A stretch of DNA of 64,000 bases, taken from NCBI RefSeq assembly GCF_043195195.1, contig NZ_JBAFWT010000010.1:80815-144814 (forward strand). The letters are read 5' to 3'. Position 1 is the stretch's first letter, and each line of letters begins with the position of its first letter. A program made the translations under genes and the position numbers. Below are positions 15,286 to 24,730 of this stretch, piece after piece. Source of the stretch: NCEH01 sp043195195. Lineage in GTDB: Bacteria; Pseudomonadota; Alphaproteobacteria; Rhizobiales; Xanthobacteraceae. A model generated the notes under the pieces. The model made no database searches and was not told the DNA's origin. It saw only the letters and a list, made by a program, of their open reading frames with translations.

Positions 15286-16995
15286 ATGACCTCCAACGGC
15301 TGGCTTCAGATCGCGATCCTCTTCATAGCGGTGGTGGCATGCGCCATCCCGCTCGGTCGCTTCATGGCCCGCGTGTTCGCGGGTGAACGCAACTTTTTGA
15401 CCCCCGTGCTCGCCCCCGTCGAGCGCGGCCTCTATCGCCTTGCCGGAGTCGATCCGGACAAGGAGCAGGGCTGGGTCGCCTATACGCTCGGCATGCTGGC
15501 GCTGAACGCCGCCGGCTTCGCCTTGCTGTACGCGATTCTGCGCCTGCAGGGCGTGCTGCCGGTCAATCCCCAGGGCTTCGGTGCCCTGGCGCCGGATCTC
15601 GCATTCAACACGGCGGTGAGCTTCGTCACCAACACCAATTGGCAGGCTTATGGCGGCGAGACCACCATGAGCAATTTCAGCCAGATGGTGGGGCTGACGG
15701 TGCAGAACTTCCTGTCCGCCGCCACCGGCATCGCGCTGGCCATCGCGTTGGTGCGGGGCTTTGCCCGGTCCGGCGCGGCGGGTGTGGGCAATTTCTTCGT
15801 CGATGCCACCCGCGCGACGCTCTACATCCTGTTGCCGCTCGCCTTCGTGACGGCCCTGATCCTCGTGGCGAGCGGCATGCCGCAGACCTTGGACGGCTCC
15901 TTTACCGCCACCACGCTCGACGGTGCGCATCAGACCATCTCGATTGGCCCGGTGGCCTCGCAGATCGCCATCAAGCAGCTCGGCACCAATGGCGGCGGCT
16001 TCTTCAACGTCAATGCTGCCCATCCCTTCGAGAACCCGACAGCCCTCGGCAACATGCTGCAGGTGTGGCAGATGCTGGTGATCTCTACCGCCATCGTGTT
16101 CGCCTTCGGCCATCTCATCGGCGATAAGCGCCAGGCCAAGGCGTTGCTAGCGGTTGTGTTCGTGCTGCTGATCACAGGTGTCGCCATCGCCTATTGGGCG
16201 GAAGCGGCCGGCACGCCGATGCTGCAGCAGGCGGGGCTCGACCCGGCCGGCGGCAATATGGAAGGCAAGGAGGTGCGTTTCGGCCTCGCGCTTTCCGCTC
16301 TCTGGGCGGCGGTCACCACTGGCCTGTCGTGCGGGGCGGTGAACGCCATGCACGGCTCCTTCACCCCGCTCGGCGGCATGGTACCGTTGGTGCTGATCAA
16401 GCTCGGCGAGATCCTGCCGGGCGGCGTCGGTTCGGGCCTGTACGGCCTGCTGGTGATGGCCATTCTCGCCGTGTTCGTCGGCGGCCTCATGGTGGGCCGC
16501 ACGCCGGAATATCTCGGCAAGAAGATCGAGGCTAAGGAAGTGAAGATGGCGGTGCTGGCGAGCCTGGTGCTGCCGGTGTTCGTGCTCGGCTTCACCTCAC
16601 TTGCCGCCAATCTCTCGGGTCCCGCGGCGGGTATCGGCAACGGCGGACCGCACGGCCTGACCGAGGTGCTCTATGCCTATGCCTCCGGCACCGGCAACAA
16701 TGGCTCGGCGTTCGCCTCGCTGTCTGCCAACACCCCTTGGTGGAACACCACGCTCGGCATCGCCATGCTGTTCGGCCGCTTCGCCTATATCGTGCCGATG
16801 ATGGCGATTGCCGGGTCGCTCGCGGCCAAACCCCGGCTGGCGGCGTCCGCCGGCACTTTCCCGACCCATGGGCCGCTGTTCGTCGGCCTCCTTATCGGCG
16901 TCATCTTGATCCTCGGCGGTCTGCAATTCTTCCCGGCATTCGCCCTCGGCCCGATCGCCGAGCAGGTGCAAATGCTGGCCGGCAAGACCTTCTGA
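15286..16995 (+). CDS. kdpA: Potassium-transporting ATPase, potassium-binding subunit
   Basis: A 569-aa polytopic inner-membrane protein, the K+-selective channel-like subunit of the KdpFABC pump, homologous to the SKT family. Pore-loop-like segments with conserved Gly are visible: SFVTNTNWQAYGGETTMSNF (about 108-127), KQLGTNGGGFFNVNAAHPFENP (about 230-250), TGLSCGAVNAMHGSFTPLGG and ASGTGNNGSAFASL. Together these correspond to the four selectivity-filter repeats. The length is as usual (about 560-570). It lies 15 bp before kdpB. The pump is normally induced when K+ is low through KdpD/KdpE, both encoded downstream. Confidence 0.98.
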   Translation: MTSNGWLQIAILFIAVVACAIPLGRFMARVFAGERNFLTPVLAPVERGLYRLAGVDPDKEQGWVAYTLGMLALNAAGFALLYAILRLQGVLPVNPQGFGALAPDLAFNTAVSFVTNTNWQAYGGETTMSNFSQMVGLTVQNFLSAATGIALAIALVRGFARSGAAGVGNFFVDATRATLYILLPLAFVTALILVASGMPQTLDGSFTATTLDGAHQTISIGPVASQIAIKQLGTNGGGFFNVNAAHPFENPTALGNMLQVWQMLVISTAIVFAFGHLIGDKRQAKALLAVVFVLLITGVAIAYWAEAAGTPMLQQAGLDPAGGNMEGKEVRFGLALSALWAAVTTGLSCGAVNAMHGSFTPLGGMVPLVLIKLGEILPGGVGSGLYGLLVMAILAVFVGGLMVGRTPEYLGKKIEAKEVKMAVLASLVLPVFVLGFTSLAANLSGPAAGIGNGGPHGLTEVLYAYASGTGNNGSAFASLSANTPWWNTTLGIAMLFGRFAYIVPMMAIAGSLAAKPRLAASAGTFPTHGPLFVGLLIGVILILGGLQFFPAFALGPIAEQVQMLAGKTF

Positions 16996-17010
16996 GGAAC
17001 GGAGCAAACC

Positions 17011-19062
17011 ATGTCCGCTAAATCCGTCTCCTCCATCGCCAGCCCCGACCTGATCGGTCGGGCCGTCGTCGATGCCTTCAAGAAGCTCGATCCGCGCTTC
17101 TTGATGAAGAATCCGGTGATCTTCGTTACTGAAGTGGTGGCGACACTCGTCACCGCCATTTTCCTGCGCGATCTGTTGATCGGCGCGCCGGTCTTGTTCA
17201 CCGGCCAGATCATGGGCTGGCTGTGGTTTACCGTGCTGTTCGCCAATTTCGCCGAAGCAGTGGCGGAAGGGCGGGGGCGCGCTCAGGCGGAAAGCCTGAA
17301 GCGGGCCCGCACCGACACGGTGGCGAAGAAGCTCGCCGATCCCAAGAACCGGGAGCGCTACACCAGCGTCTCGGCGCTTGAACTCAAGGTGGGCGACATC
17401 GTGCTGGTGGAGGCCGGCGACCTCGTGCCCGGCGACGGCGAGATCATCGAGGGCATCGCCTCGGTGAACGAAGCCGCGATCACCGGCGAGAGCGCCCCCG
17501 TCATCCGCGAAAGCGGCGGCGACCGCTCGGCCGTCACCGGCGGCACCACGGTGGTTTCCGACTTCGTGGTGGTGCGCATCACAGCGGCGGCCGGCTCGTC
17601 CTTCCTCGATCGCATGATAGCTTTGGTGGAAGGCGCAGAACGGCAGAAGACCCCCAACGAGATTGCCCTCACCATCCTGCTGGTGGGCATGACGCTGATC
17701 TTCCTCATCACCGTCGTCACGCTCTACGGCCTCGGGCTCTATGGTGGGACCGAACTGGCGGTGCCGGTCCTGGTGGCCCTGCTGGTGACGCTGATCCCCA
17801 CCACCATCGGCGGCCTGCTCTCGGCCATCGGCATCGCCGGCATGGACCGTCTGGTGCGCCACAACGTGCTCGCCATGTCCGGCCGCGCGGTGGAGGCGGC
17901 GGGCGACGTCGACACCTTGCTGCTCGACAAGACCGGCACCATCACCTTCGGCAACCGCATGGCCACCGAGATCATCCCGGTTCCCGGCGTTTCCGATCAC
18001 GAGGCCATGGAGGCGGCTGTGCTCGCTTCCCTCGCCGACGAGACGGCGGAAGGGCGTTCCATCCTCGCCCTGGCGCGGGAGACGTTCGGCATCGACGTGA
18101 CAATGGTGCCGGACGGCGCGAGCTTCGTGCCCTTCTCCGCCTCTACCCGCATTTCCGGCATCGACCTTGCTGCTCGCAAGATCCGCAAGGGGGCGGTGGA
18201 TGCGGTGCGCCGCTTCGTTTCCGAGGGTACGACCCGCAAGGTGTCGGAGCCGGTGGAGTTCAACGCGGCGGTCGATCGCATCGCTCGCTCCGGCGGCACG
18301 CCGCTGGGCCTTGCGGAAGGCGGACGCTTGCTGGGCGTCATCCATCTGAAGGACGTGGTGAAGCCGGACATCAAGGAGCGCTTTGCCGAGCTTCGCCGCA
18401 TGGGCATCCGCACGGTGATGGTGACGGGCGACAATCCGGTGACTGCCGCCGCCATCGCCTCCGAGGCGGGCGTCGACGATTTCATCGCCGAGGCCACCCC
18501 GCAGGACAAGCTCAGCTATATCCGCAACGAGCAGCGGCGCGGACGGCTGGTGGCCATGTGCGGTGACGGCACCAACGACGCGCCGGCTTTGGCGCAGGCG
18601 GATGTTGGCGTCGCCATGCAGACCGGCACCCAGGCCGCCCGCGAGGCCGGCAACATGGTGGACCTCGACAGCGATCCCACCAAGCTCATCGAGATTGTCG
18701 GCATCGGCAAGCAGCTCTTGATGACGCGCGGCTCGTTGACCACCTTCTCGATCGCCAATGACGTGGCGAAGTATTTCGCCATCATCCCGGCGCTGTTCGT
18801 CGTCGCGATCCCGGAATTGAGCGTGCTCAATGTCATGGGCCTGTCGACACCCCAGAGCGCCATTCTCTCGGCTGTGATCTTCAACGCGCTGATCATCATC
18901 GCGCTGATTCCGCTAGCCCTGCGGGGTGTGCCTTACAAGCCGGCGAGCGCCGAGCGCGTACTCGCCCGCAATCTGTTCATCTACGGCCTCGGCGGCCTCT
19001 TGGTGCCCTTCATCGGCATCAAGCTTGTGGACCTCGCCGTGACCGCCCTCGGCCTCGCCTGA
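17011..19062 (+). CDS. kdpB: Potassium-transporting ATPase, ATP-binding subunit
   Basis: A 683-aa P-type ATPase that energises K+ uptake through KdpA. Visible motifs are the actuator TGES at 158-161 (the serine site whose phosphorylation inhibits the E. coli pump), the phosphorylated Asp306 in LLLDKTGTITFGNR, the nucleotide-binding region, MVTGDNPVTAAAIA, and the hinge MCGDGTNDAPALAQADVGVAM. Membrane helices flank these domains. Length and motifs are complete, so it should be active. It is 11 bp from kdpC. Confidence 0.98.
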   Translation: MSAKSVSSIASPDLIGRAVVDAFKKLDPRFLMKNPVIFVTEVVATLVTAIFLRDLLIGAPVLFTGQIMGWLWFTVLFANFAEAVAEGRGRAQAESLKRARTDTVAKKLADPKNRERYTSVSALELKVGDIVLVEAGDLVPGDGEIIEGIASVNEAAITGESAPVIRESGGDRSAVTGGTTVVSDFVVVRITAAAGSSFLDRMIALVEGAERQKTPNEIALTILLVGMTLIFLITVVTLYGLGLYGGTELAVPVLVALLVTLIPTTIGGLLSAIGIAGMDRLVRHNVLAMSGRAVEAAGDVDTLLLDKTGTITFGNRMATEIIPVPGVSDHEAMEAAVLASLADETAEGRSILALARETFGIDVTMVPDGASFVPFSASTRISGIDLAARKIRKGAVDAVRRFVSEGTTRKVSEPVEFNAAVDRIARSGGTPLGLAEGGRLLGVIHLKDVVKPDIKERFAELRRMGIRTVMVTGDNPVTAAAIASEAGVDDFIAEATPQDKLSYIRNEQRRGRLVAMCGDGTNDAPALAQADVGVAMQTGTQAAREAGNMVDLDSDPTKLIEIVGIGKQLLMTRGSLTTFSIANDVAKYFAIIPALFVVAIPELSVLNVMGLSTPQSAILSAVIFNALIIIALIPLALRGVPYKPASAERVLARNLFIYGLGGLLVPFIGIKLVDLAVTALGLA

Positions 19063-19073
19063 AGGAGGCGCTT

Positions 19074-19637
19074 ATGTTGTCCCAGCTTCGTCCCGCCATC
19101 GTCGTTTTGGTGGCCTTCACTCTCCTCACCGGCATTGCCTATCCGCTGGCAGTCACCGGCATCGCCCAGGTGGCCTTTCCAGCCGCCGCCAACGGCAGCC
19201 GGATCGAGCGCGGCGGCGTCGTGGTCGGTTCGGCCCTGATCGGCCAGAAGACCGAGGGCGCCGGCTATTTCCATCCCCGGCCTTCGGCGGCCGGGGAGGG
19301 ATATGACGCATCCAACTCCTCCGGCAGCAACCTTGCGCCCACCAGCGCCAAGCTGAAGGACCGTATTCTCGCCGATGTCGCTGCACTTCGTGCGCAGGGT
19401 ATCAGCGGGCCGGTCCCGGCCGATGCCGTGACTACCTCCGGCAGCGGCCTTGATCCGCACATCTCCCCAGCCTATGCGCTGGATCAGGTGAAGCGCGTCG
19501 CCACCGCCCGCAACCTCCCGGAGGGCATGGTCCGCCAGGTGGTGGAGCAGAACATCCAGCCGCGCGAACTCGGCATCTTCGGCGAGCCGCGCGTCAACGT
19601 GCTGAAGTTGAACCTGGCTTTGGACGCACAAAAATAG
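19074..19637 (+). CDS. kdpC: Potassium-transporting ATPase, subunit C
   Basis: A 187-aa accessory subunit with one N-terminal membrane helix (about 7-27, AIVVLVAFTLLTGIAYPLAVTG) and a periplasmic domain. Family motifs are GSALIGQ, FHPRPSAAGEGYDASNSSGSNLAPTS, and the C-terminal GEPRVNVLKLNLAL. KdpC assists assembly and nucleotide binding of KdpB. ATG 19074 follows AAGGAGG. A stem-loop occupies the 65-bp space to kdpD. Confidence 0.97.
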   Translation: MLSQLRPAIVVLVAFTLLTGIAYPLAVTGIAQVAFPAAANGSRIERGGVVVGSALIGQKTEGAGYFHPRPSAAGEGYDASNSSGSNLAPTSAKLKDRILADVAALRAQGISGPVPADAVTTSGSGLDPHISPAYALDQVKRVATARNLPEGMVRQVVEQNIQPRELGIFGEPRVNVLKLNLALDAQK

Positions 19638-19645
19638 TTGCCACG

Positions 19646-19675
19646 GGCGGGCCGGTCTTCAAGGATCGGCCCGCC
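19646..19675 (+). promoter_or_regulatory. Stem-loop between kdpC and kdpD
   Basis: Arms GGCGGGCCG (19646-19654) and CGGCCCGCC (19667-19675) are perfect; inner G-T, T-A, C-G and T-G pairs close a TCAA loop. There is no T-tract. It may be a partial terminator or mRNA-stability element that lowers kdpDE relative to kdpABC. Confidence 0.5.
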
Positions 19676-19702
19676 TGCTCCTGAGACCCTGAACCAAGGG
19701 AC

Positions 19703-22396
19703 GTGAAATTGCAGGACAAGCCGCGCGCGTCACCTGACGCCCTCCTCGCCAAGGCCGAGCGTGAGGGCAAGGGAAAGCTGCGCGTGTTTCTCGGCGCCGC
19801 GCCGGGCGTTGGTAAGACCTACGCCATGTGCCAGGCCGCGAAGGCGGCCAAGGAGGGCGGCAAGGATGTTGTCGTCGGCATCGTCGAGACTCACGGTCGG
19901 CGCGAAACCGAGGCGGTGACCGAGGGCCTCGAAATCCTGCCGCGCCGCTCCATCGCCTATCGCGGCCGGCTGGTGCCGGAGTTCGACCTCGATGCCGCGC
20001 TCGCGCGCCGGCCGGGCCTTCTTCTGGTGGATGAATATGCCCACACCAACGTTCCGGGCAGCCGCCATCCCAAGCGCTGGCAGGATGTGCGCGACATCCT
20101 CGATGCCGGCATCGACGTGTGGACCACGCTCAACATCCAGCACCTGGAGAGCCTGAACGAGGTGGTGCAGCGTATTTCCGGCGTGCGCGTGCGCGAAACC
20201 GTGCCGGATACCGCCCTCCAGGAGGCCGATGAGGTGGTGATGGTGGACTTGCCGCCGGACGAGTTGCTGAAGCGGCTCGCCGAGGGCAAGATCTATATCC
20301 AGGACACCGCTGCGCGGGCGATCGAGAATTTCTTCAAGCCCACCAATCTCACCGCCTTGCGCGAGCTCGCCCTGCGCCGGGTTGCGGCGCGGGTGGACAG
20401 CGATCTCGTCGAGCATATGCAGGGCGGCGCCATCGAGGGGCCGTGGGCGGCAGGGGAGCGCATCCTGGTGTGCGTCGGGCCGGACGCCTCGGCTCAGCGG
20501 GTGGTGCGCGAGGCGAAGCGCCTTGCCGATCTCGCCGATGCGCCCTGGTTCGCCGTCACGGTGGAACGCCCCGGCGCGCTGCCGAGCGTCGCCGACCGGC
20601 AGCGCATTCAGGAGGCGCTACGCCTTGCGGAGAGCCTCGGGGCCGAAACCCGCGCCCTGGTGGGCAATGATCTGGTCGCCGAATTGCTGCGCTTTGCGCG
20701 GTTCGAGAATGTCACGCAGGTCGTGGTGGCGCAGGCACGACCCTCGCGCCTCAATCGCGTGCTCTCGCGCACCTTGGCCGATGCCCTGGTGCGTAAGGCG
20801 GACGGCATCGCGGTGCATGTGGTGACCTTCGGCGCGGAAGCCGAGACGGCGCCGGCGCGTCGGGTGCGGTCCCTGCACGCCACGCGCGGGGAAACGCTCG
20901 GCTATGTCGTGGCGCTGGGCGCGGTGGCGTTGGCGACGGTTGCGGGTGAGGGGCTCACCGAAATGGTGGCGCTGCCGAACGTTTCGATGGTCTATCTGCT
21001 GGCGGTGCTGGTTCCTGCGATTCAGTTCGGCGTGCGGGCGGCCGTGTTCGCCTCCCTGCTGTCTGCGCTGACCTACAATTTCTTCTTCATCGACCCGGTC
21101 TATACCTTCACCATCGCACGGCCGCACGAATTTCTGGCGCTGGCGATCTTCCTCATCATCGCTGTGCTGATCTCCACCGTCGCGGGGCATTCGCGGGAGC
21201 GCGCGGATGCGGCGGCGATCCGCATGCGGGCGGCGCGCCGTCTCTATGAATTCACCCGCAAGCTTTCTGCCCTTGTGGACGCCAATGCAGTGGCGGAGGG
21301 CGCGGCCTCCGAGATCCAGACCATCCTCGGGCGCTCGACTGCGATCCTGGTGCCGCGCGGCACGGAGATCATTCTCGCGGCAGCCTGGCCGCCGGAGGAT
21401 CGGCTGGATACCGCCTCCATGAGCGCGGCGCGCTGGGCACTGGAACGCAACGAACCGGCCGGCGCCGGCACCGGCACGCTGCCGAGCGTGCCATGGCTGT
21501 TCTTGCCGTTGCGCGCGCGCGACGTGCAGGTGGGCGTGATCGGCATCGAAAGCGCCGGGCCGGCGGGCCCGCTCGATCCGGAATCGGCGGTGCTGCTCAA
21601 CACGCTTGCCGACCAGACGGCGGTCGCCCTGGACCGCTCCGGCCTCGCCGACGAAATGGCGAACGTGAAGACGGCAGCCGAGGCGGAGCGGGTGCGCAAT
21701 ATCCTCCTCGCCTCCATCAGCCATGATTTCCGCACGCCCCTGTCCTCGATCCTCGGTGCGGCGACGGCGCTGATCGATTATGGCGAGCGCATTGCCCCCG
21801 AGCAGCGGCGCGACCTGCTCTCCCAGGTGCGCGAGGAGGCCGAGCATCTCGACGGCATGGTGCGCAACCTGCTGTCCATGACCCGCCTGGAGGCGGGCGC
21901 GCTGGATCTGCGGCGCGACTGGACCGATATCGGCGAGGTGATGAGTCAGGCGGTGGTCCTCGCCAAGCGGCGCGGCGCCACCCAATTGTTCGCGGTGGAA
22001 GGCGAAAAGAACCTTCCGCTGGTATTCGCCGACCAGATCCTCCTGAATCAAGTTCTGGCGAACGTGGTCGGCAACGCCATGCGCTATGCCGGCCCCGGCG
22101 CCCATGTGGTCCTCGCTGCCCGCCGCGTGGGGAATATGATCGAGATTTCAGTGACCGACGACGGCCCCGGCATCGCGCCGGAGCTTCTGCCTCATGTGTT
22201 CGAAAAGTTCGTGCGCGCGGTGCGTGAGGGCGCTGATGGCGGGGAGGGGTCGGGCCTCGGCCTCGCGATCGCTAAGGGCATCGTCGAGGCGCATGGTGGC
22301 AGCGTCACTGCACAGAGTCCGGTCGAGGGCACGCGTCGCGGCGCGCGGTTCACCTTCCTACTTCCCATCGGCGGCATACCCGCCGACGCATCCTGA
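19703..22396 (+). CDS. kdpD: Osmosensitive K(+) channel histidine kinase
   Basis: An 897-aa membrane sensor kinase controlling kdp. The N-terminal KdpD domain carries a Walker-A-like GAAPGVGKT (31-39) and LLLVDEYAHTNVPGSRHPKRWQD; a universal-stress-protein-like domain follows (about 250-370), then four membrane helices (about 400-500), a GAF-like region, the dimerisation H-box SHDFRTPLSSIL with the phospho-acceptor His674, and the HATPase domain (N-box VVGNAMRYA, DDGPGI, GEGSGLGLAIAKGIVEAHGG). The start is GTG 19703 with AAGGGA just upstream. kdpE begins 10 bp after it. Confidence 0.97.
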   Translation: MKLQDKPRASPDALLAKAEREGKGKLRVFLGAAPGVGKTYAMCQAAKAAKEGGKDVVVGIVETHGRRETEAVTEGLEILPRRSIAYRGRLVPEFDLDAALARRPGLLLVDEYAHTNVPGSRHPKRWQDVRDILDAGIDVWTTLNIQHLESLNEVVQRISGVRVRETVPDTALQEADEVVMVDLPPDELLKRLAEGKIYIQDTAARAIENFFKPTNLTALRELALRRVAARVDSDLVEHMQGGAIEGPWAAGERILVCVGPDASAQRVVREAKRLADLADAPWFAVTVERPGALPSVADRQRIQEALRLAESLGAETRALVGNDLVAELLRFARFENVTQVVVAQARPSRLNRVLSRTLADALVRKADGIAVHVVTFGAEAETAPARRVRSLHATRGETLGYVVALGAVALATVAGEGLTEMVALPNVSMVYLLAVLVPAIQFGVRAAVFASLLSALTYNFFFIDPVYTFTIARPHEFLALAIFLIIAVLISTVAGHSRERADAAAIRMRAARRLYEFTRKLSALVDANAVAEGAASEIQTILGRSTAILVPRGTEIILAAAWPPEDRLDTASMSAARWALERNEPAGAGTGTLPSVPWLFLPLRARDVQVGVIGIESAGPAGPLDPESAVLLNTLADQTAVALDRSGLADEMANVKTAAEAERVRNILLASISHDFRTPLSSILGAATALIDYGERIAPEQRRDLLSQVREEAEHLDGMVRNLLSMTRLEAGALDLRRDWTDIGEVMSQAVVLAKRRGATQLFAVEGEKNLPLVFADQILLNQVLANVVGNAMRYAGPGAHVVLAARRVGNMIEISVTDDGPGIAPELLPHVFEKFVRAVREGADGGEGSGLGLAIAKGIVEAHGGSVTAQSPVEGTRRGARFTFLLPIGGIPADAS

Positions 22397-22406
22397 GGAC
22401 CACAGC

Positions 22407-23096
22407 ATGAGCCTCGGCAAGATTCTGGTGGTGGACGACGAGCCTGCGATCCATCGTTTTCTGGCCCCCGCACTCGCGGCTGCGGGATACGAGGTTTCGG
22501 CCGCAGAGGACGGGGCGCGCGCCTTGCGTGAGATCGCCACCCATCCACCTGACGCCGTGGTGCTCGACCTTGGCTTGCCGGACATGGACGGCAAGGACGT
22601 CATCCGTCGCCTGCGGGCCTGGTCCCAGGTGCCGGTCATCGTACTGTCGGCGCGTGAGCGGGAAGCCGAGAAGATCGAGGCGCTGGACCTCGGGGCCGAT
22701 GACTTCGTCAACAAGCCCTTCGGAATCGGCGAACTGATGGCGCGTATCCGCGCAGCCCTGCGGCACCGGGCGGGGGATGTTTCGGAAGATCCGGTCCTTC
22801 GGGTGGGGCCGGTCGAGATCGACCGTGCTCGTCACCGCGTGAGCCGCGACGGTGACGAGGTGAAGCTGACGCCCAAGGAATTCGAGCTTCTGGTATTTCT
22901 CGCCCGCCATGAGGGAAAGGTGGTAACTCACCACCAATTGCTCACGACGGTGTGGGGACCGGCCCATGGGCAGGATACCCAATATCTCCGGGTCTATGTC
23001 GGACAGTTGCGCCAGAAGCTGGAGCTGGATCCGAGTGCGCCGGCTCTCATCATCACCGAGCCCGGCATCGGCTATCGCGCCGGCGGCATGGGGTGA
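22407..23096 (+). CDS. kdpE: KDP operon transcriptional response regulator
   Basis: A 229-aa OmpR-type response regulator, partner of KdpD. The receiver domain has the acidic pair DDE (10-12), phospho-acceptor Asp54 in VVLDLGLPDMDG and Lys103 in FVNKPFG. The C-terminal winged helix includes KLTPKEFELLVFLARHEGKVVTHHQLLTTVWG and HDTQYLRVYVGQLRQKLE-type residues. ATG 22407 with GAGGA upstream is chosen; the open frame from 22194 lies inside kdpD. It is the last gene of the kdp run. Confidence 0.96.
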   Translation: MSLGKILVVDDEPAIHRFLAPALAAAGYEVSAAEDGARALREIATHPPDAVVLDLGLPDMDGKDVIRRLRAWSQVPVIVLSAREREAEKIEALDLGADDFVNKPFGIGELMARIRAALRHRAGDVSEDPVLRVGPVEIDRARHRVSRDGDEVKLTPKEFELLVFLARHEGKVVTHHQLLTTVWGPAHGQDTQYLRVYVGQLRQKLELDPSAPALIITEPGIGYRAGGMG

Positions 23097-23294
23097 TCAT
23101 CGGTTCCGAGCGGCGTCGCCGTGGGGAGGATCGGCGAGGAGGTGCCCGTCGCGGTGGCGTGACGGGCGATCTCGAAGCAAGGGCGGCGCCCGTTTCCGGC
23201 ATCCCCGATCCCTGTGGGGACTGCGCGGGATTTGCCGGGGCGCCGCACGGGCGTGACCGATGCCTGGGCGAGCGGGGCGCGCCCACCATCGGCG

Positions 23295-23567
23295 TCACGC
23301 CGCGTGCGAATAAGCCCCGAACGGTGTGACTGAAAGCCCGAAGGCCTGGGACCAGGTCTCGAAGGCGACCCAGGCGTGGGCCCGCATTTCCGGCGTGCGG
23401 GCGTGCTCCATCTGGGCCAGCAGCATTTCGGCATATTGACCGACTTCGTCCGCCTCATGGGCCTGCAGGAAGCCGATGGCATCCTCCAGGCCGCGGACAT
23501 TGCGATCTTCCCCGCCGATGAGGATACGCAGCGGACGCGTCACGTAACTTGGGGATTGTGTTTGCAT
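23295..23567 (-). CDS. Small protein of unknown function, weakly DUF982-like
   Basis: A 90-aa protein from ATG 23567, which has a strong GGAGGG upstream. It begins with a polar stretch, then a compact domain (LRILIGGEDRNVRGLEDAIGFLQ, EVGQYAEMLLAQME, RAHAWVAFETWSQAFG). The order, a short beta segment with charged turn, V-x-G-x-x-x-A-I-x-F-L and an Ala-rich final helix, recalls DUF982 proteins of rhizobia, but I cannot confirm it. It is convergent with kdpE across a 198-bp gap and lies 209 bp upstream (in map order) of mazG. No function is known. Confidence 0.6.
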   Translation of the reverse strand: MQTQSPSYVTRPLRILIGGEDRNVRGLEDAIGFLQAHEADEVGQYAEMLLAQMEHARTPEMRAHAWVAFETWSQAFGLSVTPFGAYSHAA

Positions 23568-23776
23568 CTTTTTTCCCTCCAAGGCCGTGCGTTTTCCGTA
23601 TTTCCTTCCCGCCGACCGCCCGCGTGTCCGACCCCGGTAATGGGCGGATGCGAAAGATACCGGAACAAGAAAGAATGCTGCCCGCAAAACTCAAAGTCGC
23701 GGGTCAACACGAGCAAAACGCACGTGCAGGGATCAGGTTCCGCCCGCATCGAAAAAAGTTCAACAGCGTTCTTAAC

Positions 23777-24649
23777 TCAAGGGAAGGGGAGAACTGATGC
23801 GCCGGGGTCCGGCGCCCCGCAGCGCGTCCGCTCTTCCTGCTTGGCGGCGATCCAAAAGGCTTCCATCTCGTCCAAGCTCGCCTCTTTCGGCGTGCGGCCG
23901 GTAGCGGCAAGCTGGTCCTCGACAAAGGCAAAGCGGCGGGAGAATTTCTCATTGGTGCCGCGCAGCGCCGCCTCCGGGTCGACGCCGGCATGGCGGGCGA
24001 GGTTGACGAGCGCGAACAGCAGGTCGCCGATTTCGTCCTTCACGGCCTCGACGCCGCCCGCATCCAGGGCCTGGGAGACCTCCTCGGTCTCCTCCCGGAT
24101 TTTTGCCAGTACCTGCCGCGCATCGTTCCAATCAAAGCCAACGCGACCGGCTTTTTCCTGCAGCTTCAGCGCGCGTGTGAGGGCCGGTAGGCCGACCGGC
24201 ACGCCATCGAGCGTCCGGCCGGTCTCGTCCGCGGGCAGTCCGGCGGCCGCGCGGCGCTGGGCGCGCTCGGCCTTTTCCTGCGCCTTGATCTCGCTCCAGA
24301 GCCCCTTCACGGCCTGCGGACTGAGATCGCGTGCGGTGCCGAAGACGTGGGGATGGCGGCGGATGAGCTTGGTGGTGATGGCCTCGACCACGTCGCCGAG
24401 GTCGAACAGATCTGCTTCTTCCCCTAGCCGGGAATGAAATACCACTTGGAGCAGCAGGTCACCCAGTTCGTCCGGCAGGTCGGCCATGTCGCCGCGCGCG
24501 ATGGCATCGGCCACTTCATAGGCTTCCTCGATTGTGTAAGGGGCGATGGTGGAGAAATCCTGCTCCAGATCCCACGGGCAGCCGGTGCCGGGCGTGCGCA
24601 GCGCCGCCATGATCTCCACCAGGCGGGCAAGGTCGCGGGAGGGCTGCAT
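23777..24649 (-). CDS. mazG: Nucleoside triphosphate pyrophosphohydrolase MazG
   Basis: A 290-aa two-domain all-alpha NTP pyrophosphohydrolase that hydrolyses (d)NTPs to NMP and pyrophosphate, limiting mutagenic or signalling nucleotides. The N-terminal domain has CPWDLEQDFSTIAPYTIEEAYE (metal-binding acidic residues 41-45) and DELGDLLLQVVFHS (60-64); the C-terminal domain repeats the pattern with EETEEVSQAL and DEIGDLLFALVNLARH. ATG 24649 follows AAGGAGAT; a further in-frame ATG at 24676 is possible. It is divergent from trmO. Confidence 0.96.
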   Translation of the reverse strand: MQPSRDLARLVEIMAALRTPGTGCPWDLEQDFSTIAPYTIEEAYEVADAIARGDMADLPDELGDLLLQVVFHSRLGEEADLFDLGDVVEAITTKLIRRHPHVFGTARDLSPQAVKGLWSEIKAQEKAERAQRRAAAGLPADETGRTLDGVPVGLPALTRALKLQEKAGRVGFDWNDARQVLAKIREETEEVSQALDAGGVEAVKDEIGDLLFALVNLARHAGVDPEAALRGTNEKFSRRFAFVEDQLAATGRTPKEASLDEMEAFWIAAKQEERTRCGAPDPGASVLPFP

Positions 24650-24730
24650 GGGGATCTCCTTGCAAGGGCGCCGCATGGCGGGGTGCGGCGGGTGGGTCTA
24701 TGATCGCGACACGTCTGCCGAGGATAAAGC

